Positions 40,534 to 51,490 of a stretch of 64,000 nt of DNA are shown piece after piece. The notes below the pieces were generated by a model. That model saw only the letters and a program-made list of their open reading frames with translations, was not told the origin of the DNA and ran no database searches. Position 1 is the stretch's first letter. Each line of letters opens with the position of its first letter. The position numbers were made by a program, and so were the translations under genes. The stretch comes from Fallopia convolvulus (lineage: Eukaryota > Streptophyta > Magnoliopsida > Caryophyllales > Polygonaceae). The DNA lies in assembly GCA_964016875.1 (NCBI GenBank), contig OZ024721.1, forward strand, positions 41,040,210 to 41,104,209. Direction: 5' to 3'.

Positions 40534-42861
40534 ATTCGCTATCTTTGCCACCCAATTCGCAGCCCCCAAATCCGAAGCAGATCATCCCAGATGCACACGC
40601 CAATTACAGCTACAACAATCCAGCTGGATTGAAGCCGATTCTGGTGAGCGGCAACCCGCCTACTTTGGTCTCTGCTCCTGGTCGTCGCATTGTCGCCGGT
40701 TCGTCACTTTCCGTCAATCCTGATTTACTTTTTTGTGATTTTAGGTCATATTTTTAGCTGAAATTTCGCGTTTATCCGGAATTTCTGCGTGGACTGTGTT
40801 TGATTGCATCGGTTTTCGAATTGATACGCTAATTTTTTAACAATTTTTCCGTGTCTTTCCCTGTTGCTTTGATTACAATATGCGAAAGTTGTTCATGTCT
40901 TCCTTCAATCGTCAAATAATAACATCATTAGGTGCTCTGCTATCAGATATATATAACGCCTAACCAGGTCTCTGGTGCTAATTTCGTTGAGATTAGGACA
41001 AATCTGACATTGTTGAGGAATTAGGAACAAGCAACCAACCGGAAGGCGTATGATATTTGATTGTTAGAATACTTGTAGTGCACAATGCACATTGTTAGAT
41101 TTGAGTATGAGATGAATTTAGGTGTAATACATTTGCTTATTTCTAAAGTGAAATCAATGCAATGGACAGTGGGGGATTTGCATGGAGATCTTTCCAAGGC
41201 GAGACTTGCGCTTAACATGGCCGGTGTCCTCAGTTCTAATGGTGAAGACTTGTGGACGGGTGGAGAGACAGTATGTCATTATTCCTCAACTTTGCGTCAA
41301 TAAGCATTGTTTGCAAAAGTTCCATAATTTTGTGCTTGCTTTATGAGTTTCAAAATAGGTGCTGGTGCAGCTAGGAGATATACTAGATCGGGGCGAAGAT
41401 GAAATTGCCATCTTGTCTCTTCTGAGGTCTTTGGGCATTCAAGCAAAAGCTGAAGGTGGAGCTGTCTTCCAGGTGTGGCTCTTTAAGCTTTCTTTTACCT
41501 TATGCTATAATGATTAGTAATGATCTTGGGCACTGGTTTTTGTAAACAATTGATCTTAACTCTTGGGCTCTTCTTAGGTGGATAATTCTTTCTGCCTATT
41601 ATGTTGTAGCGGAACTATATTGGGTCAATGTTGTTGTATGTTGATAAGCTGTTGGGGTTAACTATAAAGCACTTCCTGAAACAGGTTAATGGGAATCATG
41701 AGACTATGAATGTTGAAGGGGATTTTAGGTATGTAGATTCTGGGGCTTTTGATGAGTGTGCAGACTTCTTGGACTACATTGGCGATACACACAACTGGGA
41801 GGAAGCTATTGTCAACTGGATTGATATCTCAACTAGGTTGAAGGAAGATAGGAAAATGTCACGGAATGCTTGGGGTCCTTGGAATCTAGTCAAGGTATTG
41901 AAAGAACTTCTATTTCGATATTTGTCTTTCTTTGCAATGTTTTGTTTGCTTTATCAACTTTGATCCATGTACGGTAGCTCTTATGATGCTTGGCTACATA
42001 TTAGGACAGAAGCAAAAGGGAGTATTTGCCAGATCAATCCTCCTAAGACCAGGGGGTCCACTTGCTTGTGAATTGGCACAACATGGTGTTGTACTTAAAG
42101 TTAATGACTGGATCTTCTGTCATGGCGGCCTTCTTCCTCATCATGGTACTTCAATTCTTTTTAAATGATCATCATTCTTTTCATCTCAAAACTTGTTAGA
42201 ATGTGGCTAATCAGGCTTTTCAATGCTTTGTCAGTTGCATATGGGATTGAAAGGATGAACAAAGAAGTATCTGAGTGGATGAAAGGCTTACATGATGATG
42301 ATAGTATGCCTCAGATTCCATTCATTGCAACCAGGGGTTATGATAGCGTTGTTTGGAGCCGCTTATACTCTAGAGATACTTCAGATTTGGAAGACTACCA
42401 GATTGATCAGATAAACTCAATTCTCTTGGAAACGCTACAGGCGGTCGGTGCTAAGCGAATGGTGGTGGGCCATACCCCTCAGATCCGGGGGGTAAACTGG
42501 TAAAAGCTGAAAACTCTAACTTCCCAAATCGCTCATGTCCTTACACATGTATTCATAACATGCGTTTCTGCTATGCAGCGAATATGGTTGTAGCATATGG
42601 CGAGTTGACGTAGGGATGTCTAAAGGCGTTCTTGATTCACCACCGGAGGTGAATGTCTTGTATCTTCACTATTTCTGCAAATTCTGATAGATCTATCTTA
42701 ATTCAGTACATTGAAAGACGACATTTGTCCTATACAGTGTCTATTATTAACATTTTGTAGCTATCTCTAATCAGGTTCTGGAAATAAAGGATGATACAGC
42801 AAGACCCATAAGAATCCAAGATGACTCGTCTCATGAACTTCAGGTTGTCAGCTATATTTAG
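40515..42861 (+). CDS. SLP1: Shewanella-like protein phosphatase 1 (PPP family)
   Basis: Eight exons: 40515-40698, 41170-41270, 41359-41472, 41685-41894, 42010-42145, 42235-42499, 42579-42648 and 42775-42861. All have GT-AG borders and consistent phase, giving 388 residues. PPP metallophosphatase motifs: GDLHGD (63-68), GDILDRG (101-107), GNHE (136-139) and CHGG (240-243); GHTPQ comes later. The N terminus MASVWMNSLSLPPNSQPP with LKPILVSGNPPTLVSAPGRR resembles plant SLP1, which is plastid-targeted, rather than SLP2. Family members are Ser/Thr-type phosphatases related to bacterial Shewanella enzymes; the in vivo substrate here is unknown. No break or missing catalytic residue seen. It converges with the auxin-receptor gene at 44.1 kb. 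Confidence 0.93.
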
Positions 42862-43504
42862 ACACTAGCTTCAAGGAACAACCTGGTAATAACCCTGTAT
42901 TTTGCCATATTTACTTTTCCCTGAGAGTAGTTTCATATTATTGTTCACACTAGCTCTAAGTTATTTGTTCTAGTAATCAAATTTTCCATTCTTTCTTCAA
43001 TGAGCAGCCATCAAGATTCCTGCTATTGGGAGATCGATGTTACTTCTTTCAAAGGTAACTTTCCCTGGTGGAGTCAGTCTCCGCCAAAGATGCAGAATTC
43101 TCGGATACAGATAAAACTTAATCTACTGGGGGCGAAAGAGCAGTTGTAGTCCCCAAGTATGCATATAACACGTCAGGAATTCATCAAAATAAGTTGATTT
43201 GCTTGGAAAAGCAGACCTTATTGTGTAAAATCTGTATATACACTATGGTAGCTGTTTACATGTAGTGAATGAAACTTATGTATGGGTTTTGCCTAGACGT
43301 CTTGAAAGACTATTCAGGTTGTAATGTAATGTAGAGCATGTACAATACAGGCATTTCCTCGTCAAAACAACCAGCATCTGCCCACAAGTGGCTTATTACC
43401 ATCTCCATTTTAGCATACAAGCATGAACCAAAATACAACTGTTTTGTACAACCAATATGCACACTTATTGGTCATATGCAAGCGTTGCTAATTTAACAAT
43501 ACAA
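42862..43504 (+). other. SLP1 3' flank, including 3' UTR
   Basis: Post-stop sequence, probably containing one more 3' UTR intron (GT near 42890, AG near 43007). An AATAAA-type signal is not obvious. No other gene seen. Confidence 0.45.
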
Positions 43505-43983
43505 GGCAGAATACATCAACACACCCCTGTACTTACACTTTTTTTCCTATTGGATCCCTGTACTAAAAAATGTTCAAACAGACCCCTGTACTGCCCCCAA
43601 TTTTGCCTATTGAACACTTTCAATCTTATTCTCCTTCCAGTGTACATCACGCGCCTTATGTGTCATGTTATTTTGCCAAATAAGCCAAAATGGTCAAATA
43701 CGTACATGTTATTTTGGCAAAATACGTACATGTTACATAAGGCGCGTGAAGACTTGAAAGTGTTCAATAGGCAAAATAACATGTACGTATTTGACCATTT
43801 TGGCTTATTTGGCAAAATAACATGAGACATAAGGCGCGTGATGTACACTGGAAGGAGAATAAGATTAAAAGTGTTTAATAGGCAAAATTGGGGGCAATAC
43901 AGGAGTCTATTTGAAAAAATTTTAGTACAGAGGTCCAATAGGAAAAAAAGTGTAAGTATAAGGGTCTGTTGATGTATTCTGCC
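43505..43983. mobile_element. Fold-back element between two convergent genes
   Basis: Two arms of about 215 bp (43505-43719 and 43769-43983) are inverse complements at roughly 90% by eye, with a 49-bp spacer. The ends are GGCAGAATACATCAACA. Blocks such as TTTTTTTCCTATTGGA and CACGCGCCTTATGT are seen in both arms, and a third partial copy of ACATAAGGCGCGTG is in the spacer. Long-TIR, non-coding, probably a MULE-derived miniature element. Flanks AATACAA (left) and TATACAA (right) hint at a decayed duplication. Confidence 0.85.
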
Positions 43984-44102
43984 GTTATACAACTGTAATA
44001 TACGGCAAAATATGCAGAAACTTATTGACCATATGCGCAAAGGAATCCAAATCCACAATGTCCAAAAGAGTATGTACCCAGATCACAAAGCTTACTCTCA
44101 AT

Positions 44103-46938
44103 TTATGATAACTCCAATGGTTCTTTCTGATCAGTGCTCCAAACAAATGCAGGCATATCCAACCTAGGACCAGCAACTGTCCTATAAACATAGACATTCT
44201 CCACAAGACACTCATCTGACATAGAATGCAAAGGCCCTTTCTCATTAATAATCTCAACATTCAGTCCCGAATTCTTCTCCCCGAGCATTTTACACTCTCT
44301 ATAACTAACAGGACACGCCGACATCCAAAGCGATTGCATCTTTTCCAGCTTACTAGAATTTTCCAAGAGCACTTGACCACCAAACGGGCAATCCCTAATC
44401 ATCAACTTTCTAATTTTACTGCATCCCGAGAGGACATGATGAAGCCCCTGATCACTGTTCCCGCCAAAAGCAAGGCAAAGCAATTCAAGATTCTTGCCAT
44501 GGATCCCAATATGCTCAAACAATCTATCAGTGACAAGGCCAGTAATCAAGAGGCGTTTTAGGTTCTTGCAACGTTCAAGAATGGCACTAAAGCCATCATC
44601 AAGTGGCTGGTGGGTTATGTAGTCAGGAAGTTGTGGTTCAAGGATGCATAGACGTAAGCAAGTAAGATTTGGTTTGTGTTTTGCCACTGTTATTAGAGCT
44701 GCATTCGTCATTCGGGTGCAGAAGTATCGAATCGAATGAAGCTTAGGACAACCTGATGAAACCGAAACGAGACCTCGTTCGGTTAGATTGATAGTGGGGT
44801 CAGCATTGTACGGGTCAGAAAGAATTAACCTCAGCCGTTGCAAATCCTTGCATGATTTAGCTAGCTCCTCAAGGCCGTAATCTTCAATGTAATCTGGTAC
44901 CTGTCATGTTTTTTCAAGTTCAGTTTTGATCTCTTATTTTAGCAGCTCAAGTGTGCATTTGGATGCATAATATATAGCAAGTTCTATGCATTCTAAAGCA
45001 AACAAATTTAAGTGTTGTTTTGTACGCCTAAAATATAATGATTTATGATACACTGATGTAATGCATTTTGGGTCATAAAACTTAAAGCATATTAAATCAG
45101 ATATTGCATTCTTAATTGTAATCTCCAATAATGCACAAGTTATTTATGCTGCATAACATCCAAACAAATCATAAACTGATTTTTCTATAACAGAGATGTA
45201 TAAAGAGACCAAAATTTTGATACTAATAGACTAATGTCATACAACTGAAGACATCAAAGATGCAACTTACCTGGAGGCACTGAAGCTTTGGACAGCTACA
45301 CAATAGTTTAACAAGATCAGGACAGCGTAGGTTGGTGTGTCTCAAGTTCAAAGAAGTAAGGCCTGAACATATAGGATAGATAGCTCTTATGTAATACGGG
45401 TTGGCATCCCATAATCCAGAGACGCTCTTGAGTCCCTTGCAATCCGCAAAAGCACAAGCAAGCTTTGTAGAAGATTCAAGGGAAGGCTCCATTGTAAACG
45501 AGCCAATGCCAAGATCATTTAGCTGAGGAGCTTTATGTAAGAGCTTTTGAAGATTCTCTAGAGGCAAGGCACTATTTACACGAAATGCGTTAAGATTAGG
45601 AGATCTATCCACCAATTGTTTTAGACTGGAGAAGTGTAGCTCAGATTTGAGGCAGTCGACATTAAGGAATTGTAAGGCGGTGTAGGAATCTGGAAAACTG
45701 GAGATCCAATTTCCTCCTAGATCATCTACTTCACTCTCGCCTAAGTCGAGCGTTGTCAAGTTCCTATAGTAATGAGAAAGATATCGGATTGGTCATAAAA
45801 ATTGCATTAAAAGGGGGAAAAATGATAGATTTCAAATGCATGCATTTTATTTGCTTATTCTTTGTCTAAGTAGTATGCCATATTTTGAATGTAGTTCACT
45901 GTATATGGTACCCAAATCCAATATCTCCAACCAACATGAACCAATAACAAATAATCAAAGGACAAATAATCTTCATACCTATAATTAAATTTAGGCAAAT
46001 TGAACTTAACCACCCCTTGTTTTTATTGATTTTTCACTTTAACTCCTTTATTTTCAATTTTGGAAATAAAAATTCATATAAAAACATTCATATTCTTGTT
46101 CCTATAGACTATGGGGATAAGAGATTGGGGGAGGGTGGTTATATGAACATTAAGAAATTGGGGGTGGCTAAGTGCAGTTTAACCTTTAAATGTTCTTAAC
46201 ATCTATACGACTTTTAGAGGAGAACCCGTAATATGATCAACTGTAACACTTTTGAAGATTCTTAACATCTATACAACTTTTGAAGATTCTCTAGAAAACC
46301 AAACAGCACTACAAATACCAGAAAAGGCCCAATCTTCCACTTAAAAATACAAGAAAAAGGTCCATTTTCCAGTCAAACATACCAGAAAATCCCCAATTCT
46401 CCAGTTTAAGAATATCAAAAAAGAAACGAGAAGAGAAACAGTAGCAATAGGATCTAAAATGATGATACCTGCAATTGGCAGCAATAGAGGCCAATCCCTG
46501 AGTAGAAAACCCTTCACATTTATGCAAAACCAGAACCCTAAAATCCTTAAGCTTCTTCCCGATCAATTCCAATCCCTCATCGGTGACCACCATCCTCTTC
46601 ATCCTGATCTCCTGCAGCGCCGGATACGCCGCCGCCAGCGCCGCAATCCAGGGGAGAGCGTGGGCCCCCCACCCTTCCGGCACGAAATCGTAATCGGCCA
46701 GGAAGTGCTTGCCCTTGATTGTGATGGATCGGACGTCCGTGAAGCGTCGGATCAAGATAGCAGGGCTGACGGCGTAGCAATTGGGGATGAACACGTGGCG
46801 CCGGCACCAACGTTCGATGTCGTACCAGGATTTGGAGACCAAGGAGACGGAGCTGCGGTCGACGCGGGAGGGGATGAAGGAGAGCACGTGCTGAAGAGCC
46901 TCATCGGGAAACTGAGGCGACGTCGTTTGGGGTTCCAT
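44103..46938 (-). CDS. TIR1/AFB-family auxin-receptor F-box protein
   Basis: Three exons: 46469-46938, 45271-45763 and 44103-44900, with GT-AG borders and consistent phase, giving 586 residues (TIR1 is about 594). ATG at 46938 is used; the frame is open a little further without an ATG. F-box at residues 10-45: FPDEALQHVLSFIPSRVDRS then SVSLVSKSWYDIERW. Leucine-rich repeats fill the rest; YRTVAGPRLDMPAFVW closes it. TIR1/AFB proteins bring Aux/IAA repressors to an SCF ubiquitin ligase when auxin binds. Residues that contact auxin differ from TIR1 as I recall it: GKPHFADF reads GKHFLADY and SLSG reads LITG, while the Arg of RLCI is kept. Possibly the AFB6 clade, which I cannot confirm. Confidence 0.88.
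45993..46193. mobile_element. MITE-like insertion in intron 1 of the auxin-receptor gene
   Basis: Left end AATTGAACTTAACCACCCC and right end GGGGTGGCTAAGTGCAGTTTAA are imperfect inverse complements, about 200 bp apart, with no coding capacity. It sits inside the 705-bp first intron and does not touch the splice sites. Confidence 0.5.
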
Positions 46939-47541
46939 GGTGGAGCTCAAGCGGGATTTGAGAAAGGTGAGCTAAAATTGGAGGTGCTGAATGAAATCCT
47001 ATTACTAAAAGCAAAAGGTATCTGAGTCAAAGTCGGTGATCGGGAATGTGGGAGAAAGTCGATAACTTTTTTTTCTCAATTACTCCGTATAATAATCTGA
47101 CGGTTGACCTATCTGCAATATTCCTCAAACCAACAAAAGTAATTCAAACATATTTTTAACACCAGTTTTTCTGACATACGTACTTGTGACTTTAGGAGTC
47201 TTCTTAAGGAAGCTAACCATGCAATACGCATATCAATAATTTAATCACGAGATAAGTTTTTTGCACTAAGATGCTGATGATGAATCTAGTAGGATTACTC
47301 GATCTGATTTAGTAATTCTCAAGTGTGAAGCGGTAAAGATCAAGCACAATTGCAAGCTAAGCCATGAACCATGGAAGTGTTCATCATTCGTGTAAGAAAA
47401 GGGAAAAACCGACTACGGCTCAAGGAGAGCTCAAAAAGAAAGGATAAATGGGCAAAAGAAGAATATCCTAATCAATTAATAAGATGAGTAATCATGATTA
47501 AGTAATATTCACCATTACCTAAGCTATTGATTACTATTAGA
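46939..47541. other. Upstream region of the auxin-receptor gene
   Basis: Contains the 5' leader and promoter of the minus-strand gene ending at 46938. No other gene seen. TATA box not confidently placed. Confidence 0.45.
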
Positions 47542-47985
47542 GTCGTCAAAAGTAGACTAAATCCGAAAAACCAACCCGATCGATCGGACCGATCCGCTCT
47601 TAAACCAGACTTGACCGACCCGAACTAAATTTTGACTCGAACCCAATTCCGAATCGAGAATATACAACCTGAACCCGACCGACCCGAGACCTGACTCGAT
47701 TGACATGTAAATGTCAAATTTTATTAAAATAGCAATACAATTTTAGTTTTCAGAACAATTTTATCTTTTATTACATATTTATATTACTATCATTTAAATT
47801 TTTAAAAATAATCTAATAGTAAAAATTACATTTAAAAATGACGATATTGATCCAATGGTTAACCCAAACCCGCATGATAACTTTCCATAACCCGACACGG
47901 TTTAACAAGTAACCTGATAAACTCGAACGCGTACTTAACCTAAACATGAAATCATCGAAACCGGCCAAACCAACCCGATTGACAA
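47542..47985 (+). repeat. Dispersed non-coding repeat, copy 2 (partner at 10366-10720)
   Basis: Longer copy, beginning TCAAAAGTAGACTAAATCC and containing multiple CCGACC/CCCGA units, TGACTCGATTGACATGTAAATG and CATTTAAAAATGACGATATTG. It ends CCCGATTGACAAGTCTAGAC. The end shows a match to the beginning region of the unit (CCGA-rich), so it may have weak terminal repeats. Non-coding, family unknown. Confidence 0.75.
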
Positions 47986-48139
47986 GTCTAGACTAGGCAG
48001 ATATATATTCCACAATATGTCTTCTAAATTCCCTTCTCAAATTTGAATCTTTTGATTTTGAAAGATGATTTTTTTAACATGAGAATATGAAGGCAAGTGT
48101 GCTTTCAACATTATTTTGACAAGAAAAACATTAGGCTCC

Positions 48140-49200
48140 CTTTCTGGTATAGAGCCAACCTAGATCATTCCTTCAGATGATTTTACAAAACTCCTTCAGG
48201 AGATGAAACTCCTCATCTGACCTTGGATGGTTTGGATGGGTTTTGTCATTAAATGCCCTATTAGATTCGGTAGAACTACTAAAAACCCTCTCCTCGAAAT
48301 TGGGATGGAGATCTTGAGTGGTTAGAAAGTTTGCTGCCTAGTTGCATTCTCGAAAGCAATGAAAGATTCTCACTATCCGTATCCGACTCAGGAGGTTCAT
48401 GATGTCCTGAATGATGGGCGGGATCTCCCAAAGGATGTTCCAAATATGTTTAATGTTGTTAATGACCATCAACAAATTATTTCCTTCAATGATTAGTCTG
48501 TCCAAATTAAGATTGACTACTCTTTGGACATCAACAAAAAGTACAAGGGCTTCTGCCTCTAGAGCCAATTTAGCCATACACACCTTTCATGATAACGAAA
48601 TGACTACCATCGTAGTCATGGATAACAAACAGTATGGGAAAATCCATCTCTTAGCTTAGAACCATCAGAGTTAATTTTGCACCACAACCTTGATCAGGTT
48701 TTTTCCAAAAGAGGATCTTAGATTTTCCTTTTTATCAAGAGTTTCGAACATCTTCTTCCAAGAAACAAAAGCTTGGAGAGCATTTTCCCCAAACTGATCA
48801 AGACTTAAGAGAGGGGGTTGCCTCAAGATGATCGAGTTACGGGATAACCATATATACCAAAATATTCACTCCAAATTCTCGTATCTTCAATTATTTTTTT
48901 TTTTTTTGATAAAGAAAGGAATTTGGGTGGTCACTAACAAGCTAGTGACCGCCCAAGAGCATCCTGATGGATGAGGGTGTGCAAACCCGAGTCTACAGTT
49001 CTCGTATCTTCAATGTTTGAGAGGATGTCATTGTGAGAAAAGTGTGCTTCCAATATTTGTTATTGAAAAGTAGGTTTGTCAAACTGTATCCTGAACATAA
49101 TTTCATTTTCTGGGTGAAGTGTAAGAGATTTAAAAACTAACACAATGTCATGAATCCATTTTTTGCATCTGATATGTCATGAAGAAGCTTGACTTCCTCC
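48140..49200 (-). pseudogene. LINE relic: zf-RVT and RNase H region, interrupted by a SINE
   Basis: On the minus strand the frame 48583-48338 reads MAKLALEAEALVLFVDVQRV, LDRLIIEGNNLLMVIN and WEIPPIIQDIMNLLSRIRIV, ending FRECN. This is the RNase H-like domain at the C terminus of plant LINE ORF2, with EGN in place of EGD. The stretch upstream (to 49200) resembles the zinc-binding region before it, with stops and frameshifts. The 3' part after the domain (48330-48140) still reads LKEFCK-type sequence. A SINE at 48892-48998 splits it. Inactive. Confidence 0.72.
48892..48998 (-). mobile_element. SINE with poly-A tail and 16-bp target duplication
   Basis: A 107-bp insert between two perfect copies of TTCTCGTATCTTCAAT (48876-48891 and 48999-49014). 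On the minus strand it ends CTTTCTTTATC followed by about 16 A residues, preceded by GGGCGGTCACTAGC and its inverse GCTTGTTAGTGACCACCC, a small hairpin. The head (GACTCGGGTTTGCACACCC) resembles the B-box end of a tRNA-like promoter, so the 5' part is probably truncated. It lies inside the LINE relic and is therefore younger than it. Confidence 0.88.
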
Positions 49201-49808
49201 TTTTTGATAAGATTATCTTATACACATGTTATCTTCCCTTGTCCATTTCTATATTAACCTGAACTTCAGTTTTGACATGTTCTACATCACTTTTGTTGAA
49301 TAAATTCCTATTTCTATAGCGTCCTAATTAGTGTCATTGGCCTAGATTCACCAAAACAGAGCAGTGCTGCCAATGAAGAGGATCAGAAAGTTCAAATCAC
49401 CAATAAGGTAAATTACACTGCTTGCAAGAAGCGTTTGAATGACAATGCAAAGGCAAAGGTAAATTAGATTTACTTCCGGAGGTGTAAAAGGAATCGAAGC
49501 AATACAAAAATCTTTCAAGGCTCAAATCACCAATAAGCTAAAACAAAAGGTCGTGTAAAATTCAAGTGAGATTCGTGATTATTGAAATTACACTGCTTGC
49601 AAGAAGCTTTTGATAAATATAGCTCATAAAACTCTGAAGTGCTTAAACAAGTAAATTGTAAACCTGATTGGACACTGGTAAGCAAGCAACCATCCAAACG
49701 TTTTTTGCTACAACCTGCAAAACAGGAATTTTCGCGCACAATCCCAATCGAACTTGACTTGCCAGCAAAAATAAAATAAAAAGGGGGAAACAAATCGGCG
49801 TACAATCC
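49201..49808. other. Intergenic with a local duplication
   Basis: CAAATCACCAATAAG occurs at 49395 and 49525, and TTACACTGCTTGCAAGAAGC at 49412 and 49586, separated by different distances. No gene supported. The last part should be the 3' UTR of the gene at 49809. Confidence 0.5.
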
Positions 49809-50433
49809 CTAAGCAGCAGAATGAGGCGAATGGCGCAATTGCCGGATCTGATGGATCAATTGCTCCTCCGGCACACGGCCGGCCCAATCGGGAGCGAATC
49901 CGGCGAACGAAACTCCGCGCATCGCCTCCCTAACCCTCGATGCATTCTCCGCCGTCAACGGCGCGTTTCTCCTGCTCTCATCCTCCCGAAACGCCGTCGT
50001 TATTGCAGACTCCGCTCGCATGTTCAGCTCTTCCTCTTCTGCCTGTTCGCTATCTGTTTCTTCGTCGCTTAGATTCAGCGATCTCATGCCGTCCTCCGCG
50101 CGAAGATCGTGACCGTTCGACAGAACCTGAAGGTCAAAAAACCGGTGCTCAGAATTCGCCTCATCTGAATCTTCATCGTCGTTTCCGTCATCGATTGCGG
50201 TTATTGGCTGGTAGAACTCCGGGATTCCGTCCGAGTGAGCGTCGGAGTCGCTGTCACTGGCGTTTTCTGTTAATAGTCAAAGCAAATTGAATCGCATTTC
50301 TTCGAAGAAAGAAAATTCTAGTTCATTCCTGCAGGGGATAATTAGGTCTTGGAGATGAACAAACGATAAATCAAGATAAATCGTCGTAGTTACCTTCCAT
50401 GATGTCGTTCCTGGAGATCGAGGTACCGTTCAT
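49809..50433 (-). CDS. Conserved acidic plant protein, function unknown
   Basis: Two exons, 50394-50433 and 49809-50266, joined by a GT-AG intron in phase, giving 165 residues. It starts MNGTSISRNDIMEENASDSD. The N-terminal half is acidic and Ser/Asp-rich (SDSDAHSDG, DDGNDDEDSDE), with a patch SDEETDSEQAEEEELN. The C-terminal half is the conserved-looking part: RAESAITTAFREDESRRNAP, ENASRVREAMRGVSF and GFAPDWAGRVPEEQ, probably helical. I recognise the pattern as occurring in plant proteins but know no assigned function. No signal peptide or membrane span. Splice junctions and codon use are consistent with a real, intact gene. Confidence 0.75.
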
Positions 50434-50749
50434 TGCTTCAATCTTGAGATCCAAAGAGTCGCAATGGTGCGAAAGTTATTAGGCGACTGGTGCCCAGTTC
50501 TTAGCCTAGCCCGTGCTCACAGGTTTTAAACCATTGTGAATTGTGATGCTAGGATTTTAGGTTTGTGAGTGATTTTTTTACAGGAAATAATGAGTTATAG
50601 GATATTAATAAATAAATAAATAAAAATATAATATACACTTTAATATAAGTAATTTATTTTATATTCTTCCTATTTTATTACTTTTCATTACGTAAATTTA
50701 GAGTTTATCAAATATTTCAATGTCTATTAAATATTTTATTATCCATTTT
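50434..50749. other. Upstream of the acidic-protein gene
   Basis: 5' flank, becoming AT-rich beyond 50570. No other gene seen. Confidence 0.5.
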
Positions 50750-51490
50750 TATTAATTTTAAAAATTTAACTATTTATTCATTAATTTTTTTATAAAAGAA
50801 AATCACTATATTTCTATAAATAAATTCTTCAAAAGATATATGATAAAATATTTATATTTATTTTTAAATATTTAAATATTTTATCTTTAATTTTAAATAC
50901 TTGTATAAGGAAGATTTCAAAAAATATTGTTATACTAAATAGATATTTTTTTGATGTTAGAGATAAATTTAAATAGTTATAACGAATTTAATAGAAAAAA
51001 GTTATAATAATATAAAAAAATTAATTTTATAAATATAAGGTGGGGCTAGAATCGTTATGTTGACTTGAAAAGGTACAACTTTAATATGTAGTTATAGATA
51101 TTACCTATTTTTTATTTTTAAACATTATAAGTATTTATCATTAATTTTTTTTATTATAAAAGAAAAAATATATTTATAAATAATTTCGTGAAAAGACATC
51201 ATGCTAAAAGGTAAAAGATATTTATACTTATTTAAAAATATTTTAAATTTTTTATCTTTAATTTTAAATATTTGTATAAGGAAGTTTTCAAAAGATATTG
51301 TTATACTAAATAGATATTTGTTTGATGTTAAAGATAGATTTAAATAATTAAAGAAAAATATAATAGGGTAAAAGTTAAAATATTAGAAATAAAAATTAAT
51401 TTTATAAATATGAGGTGGGGCCAGAATCGTTCTGGTGGCTCGAAAAAGGACAACTTTAATATATAGTTATAGATTTATAATCATTAGCTA
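50750..51490 (+). repeat. Tandem duplication of a ~370-bp AT-rich unit
   Basis: Copy 1 (about 50750-51110) and copy 2 (about 51125-51490) share ordered blocks: TTATCTTTAATTTTAAATA, TTGTATAAGGAAG, TGTTATACTAAATAGATATT and AGGTGGGGC-AGAATCGTT. Divergence by substitutions and short indels shows that it is not recent. No coding capacity. Confidence 0.82.

Noticed and set aside
44226..44561. Plus-strand frame of 111 codons
   Set aside because: Antisense to exon 3 of the auxin-receptor gene.
46459..47025. Plus-strand frame of 188 codons
   Set aside because: Antisense to exon 1 of the auxin-receptor gene; no domain.
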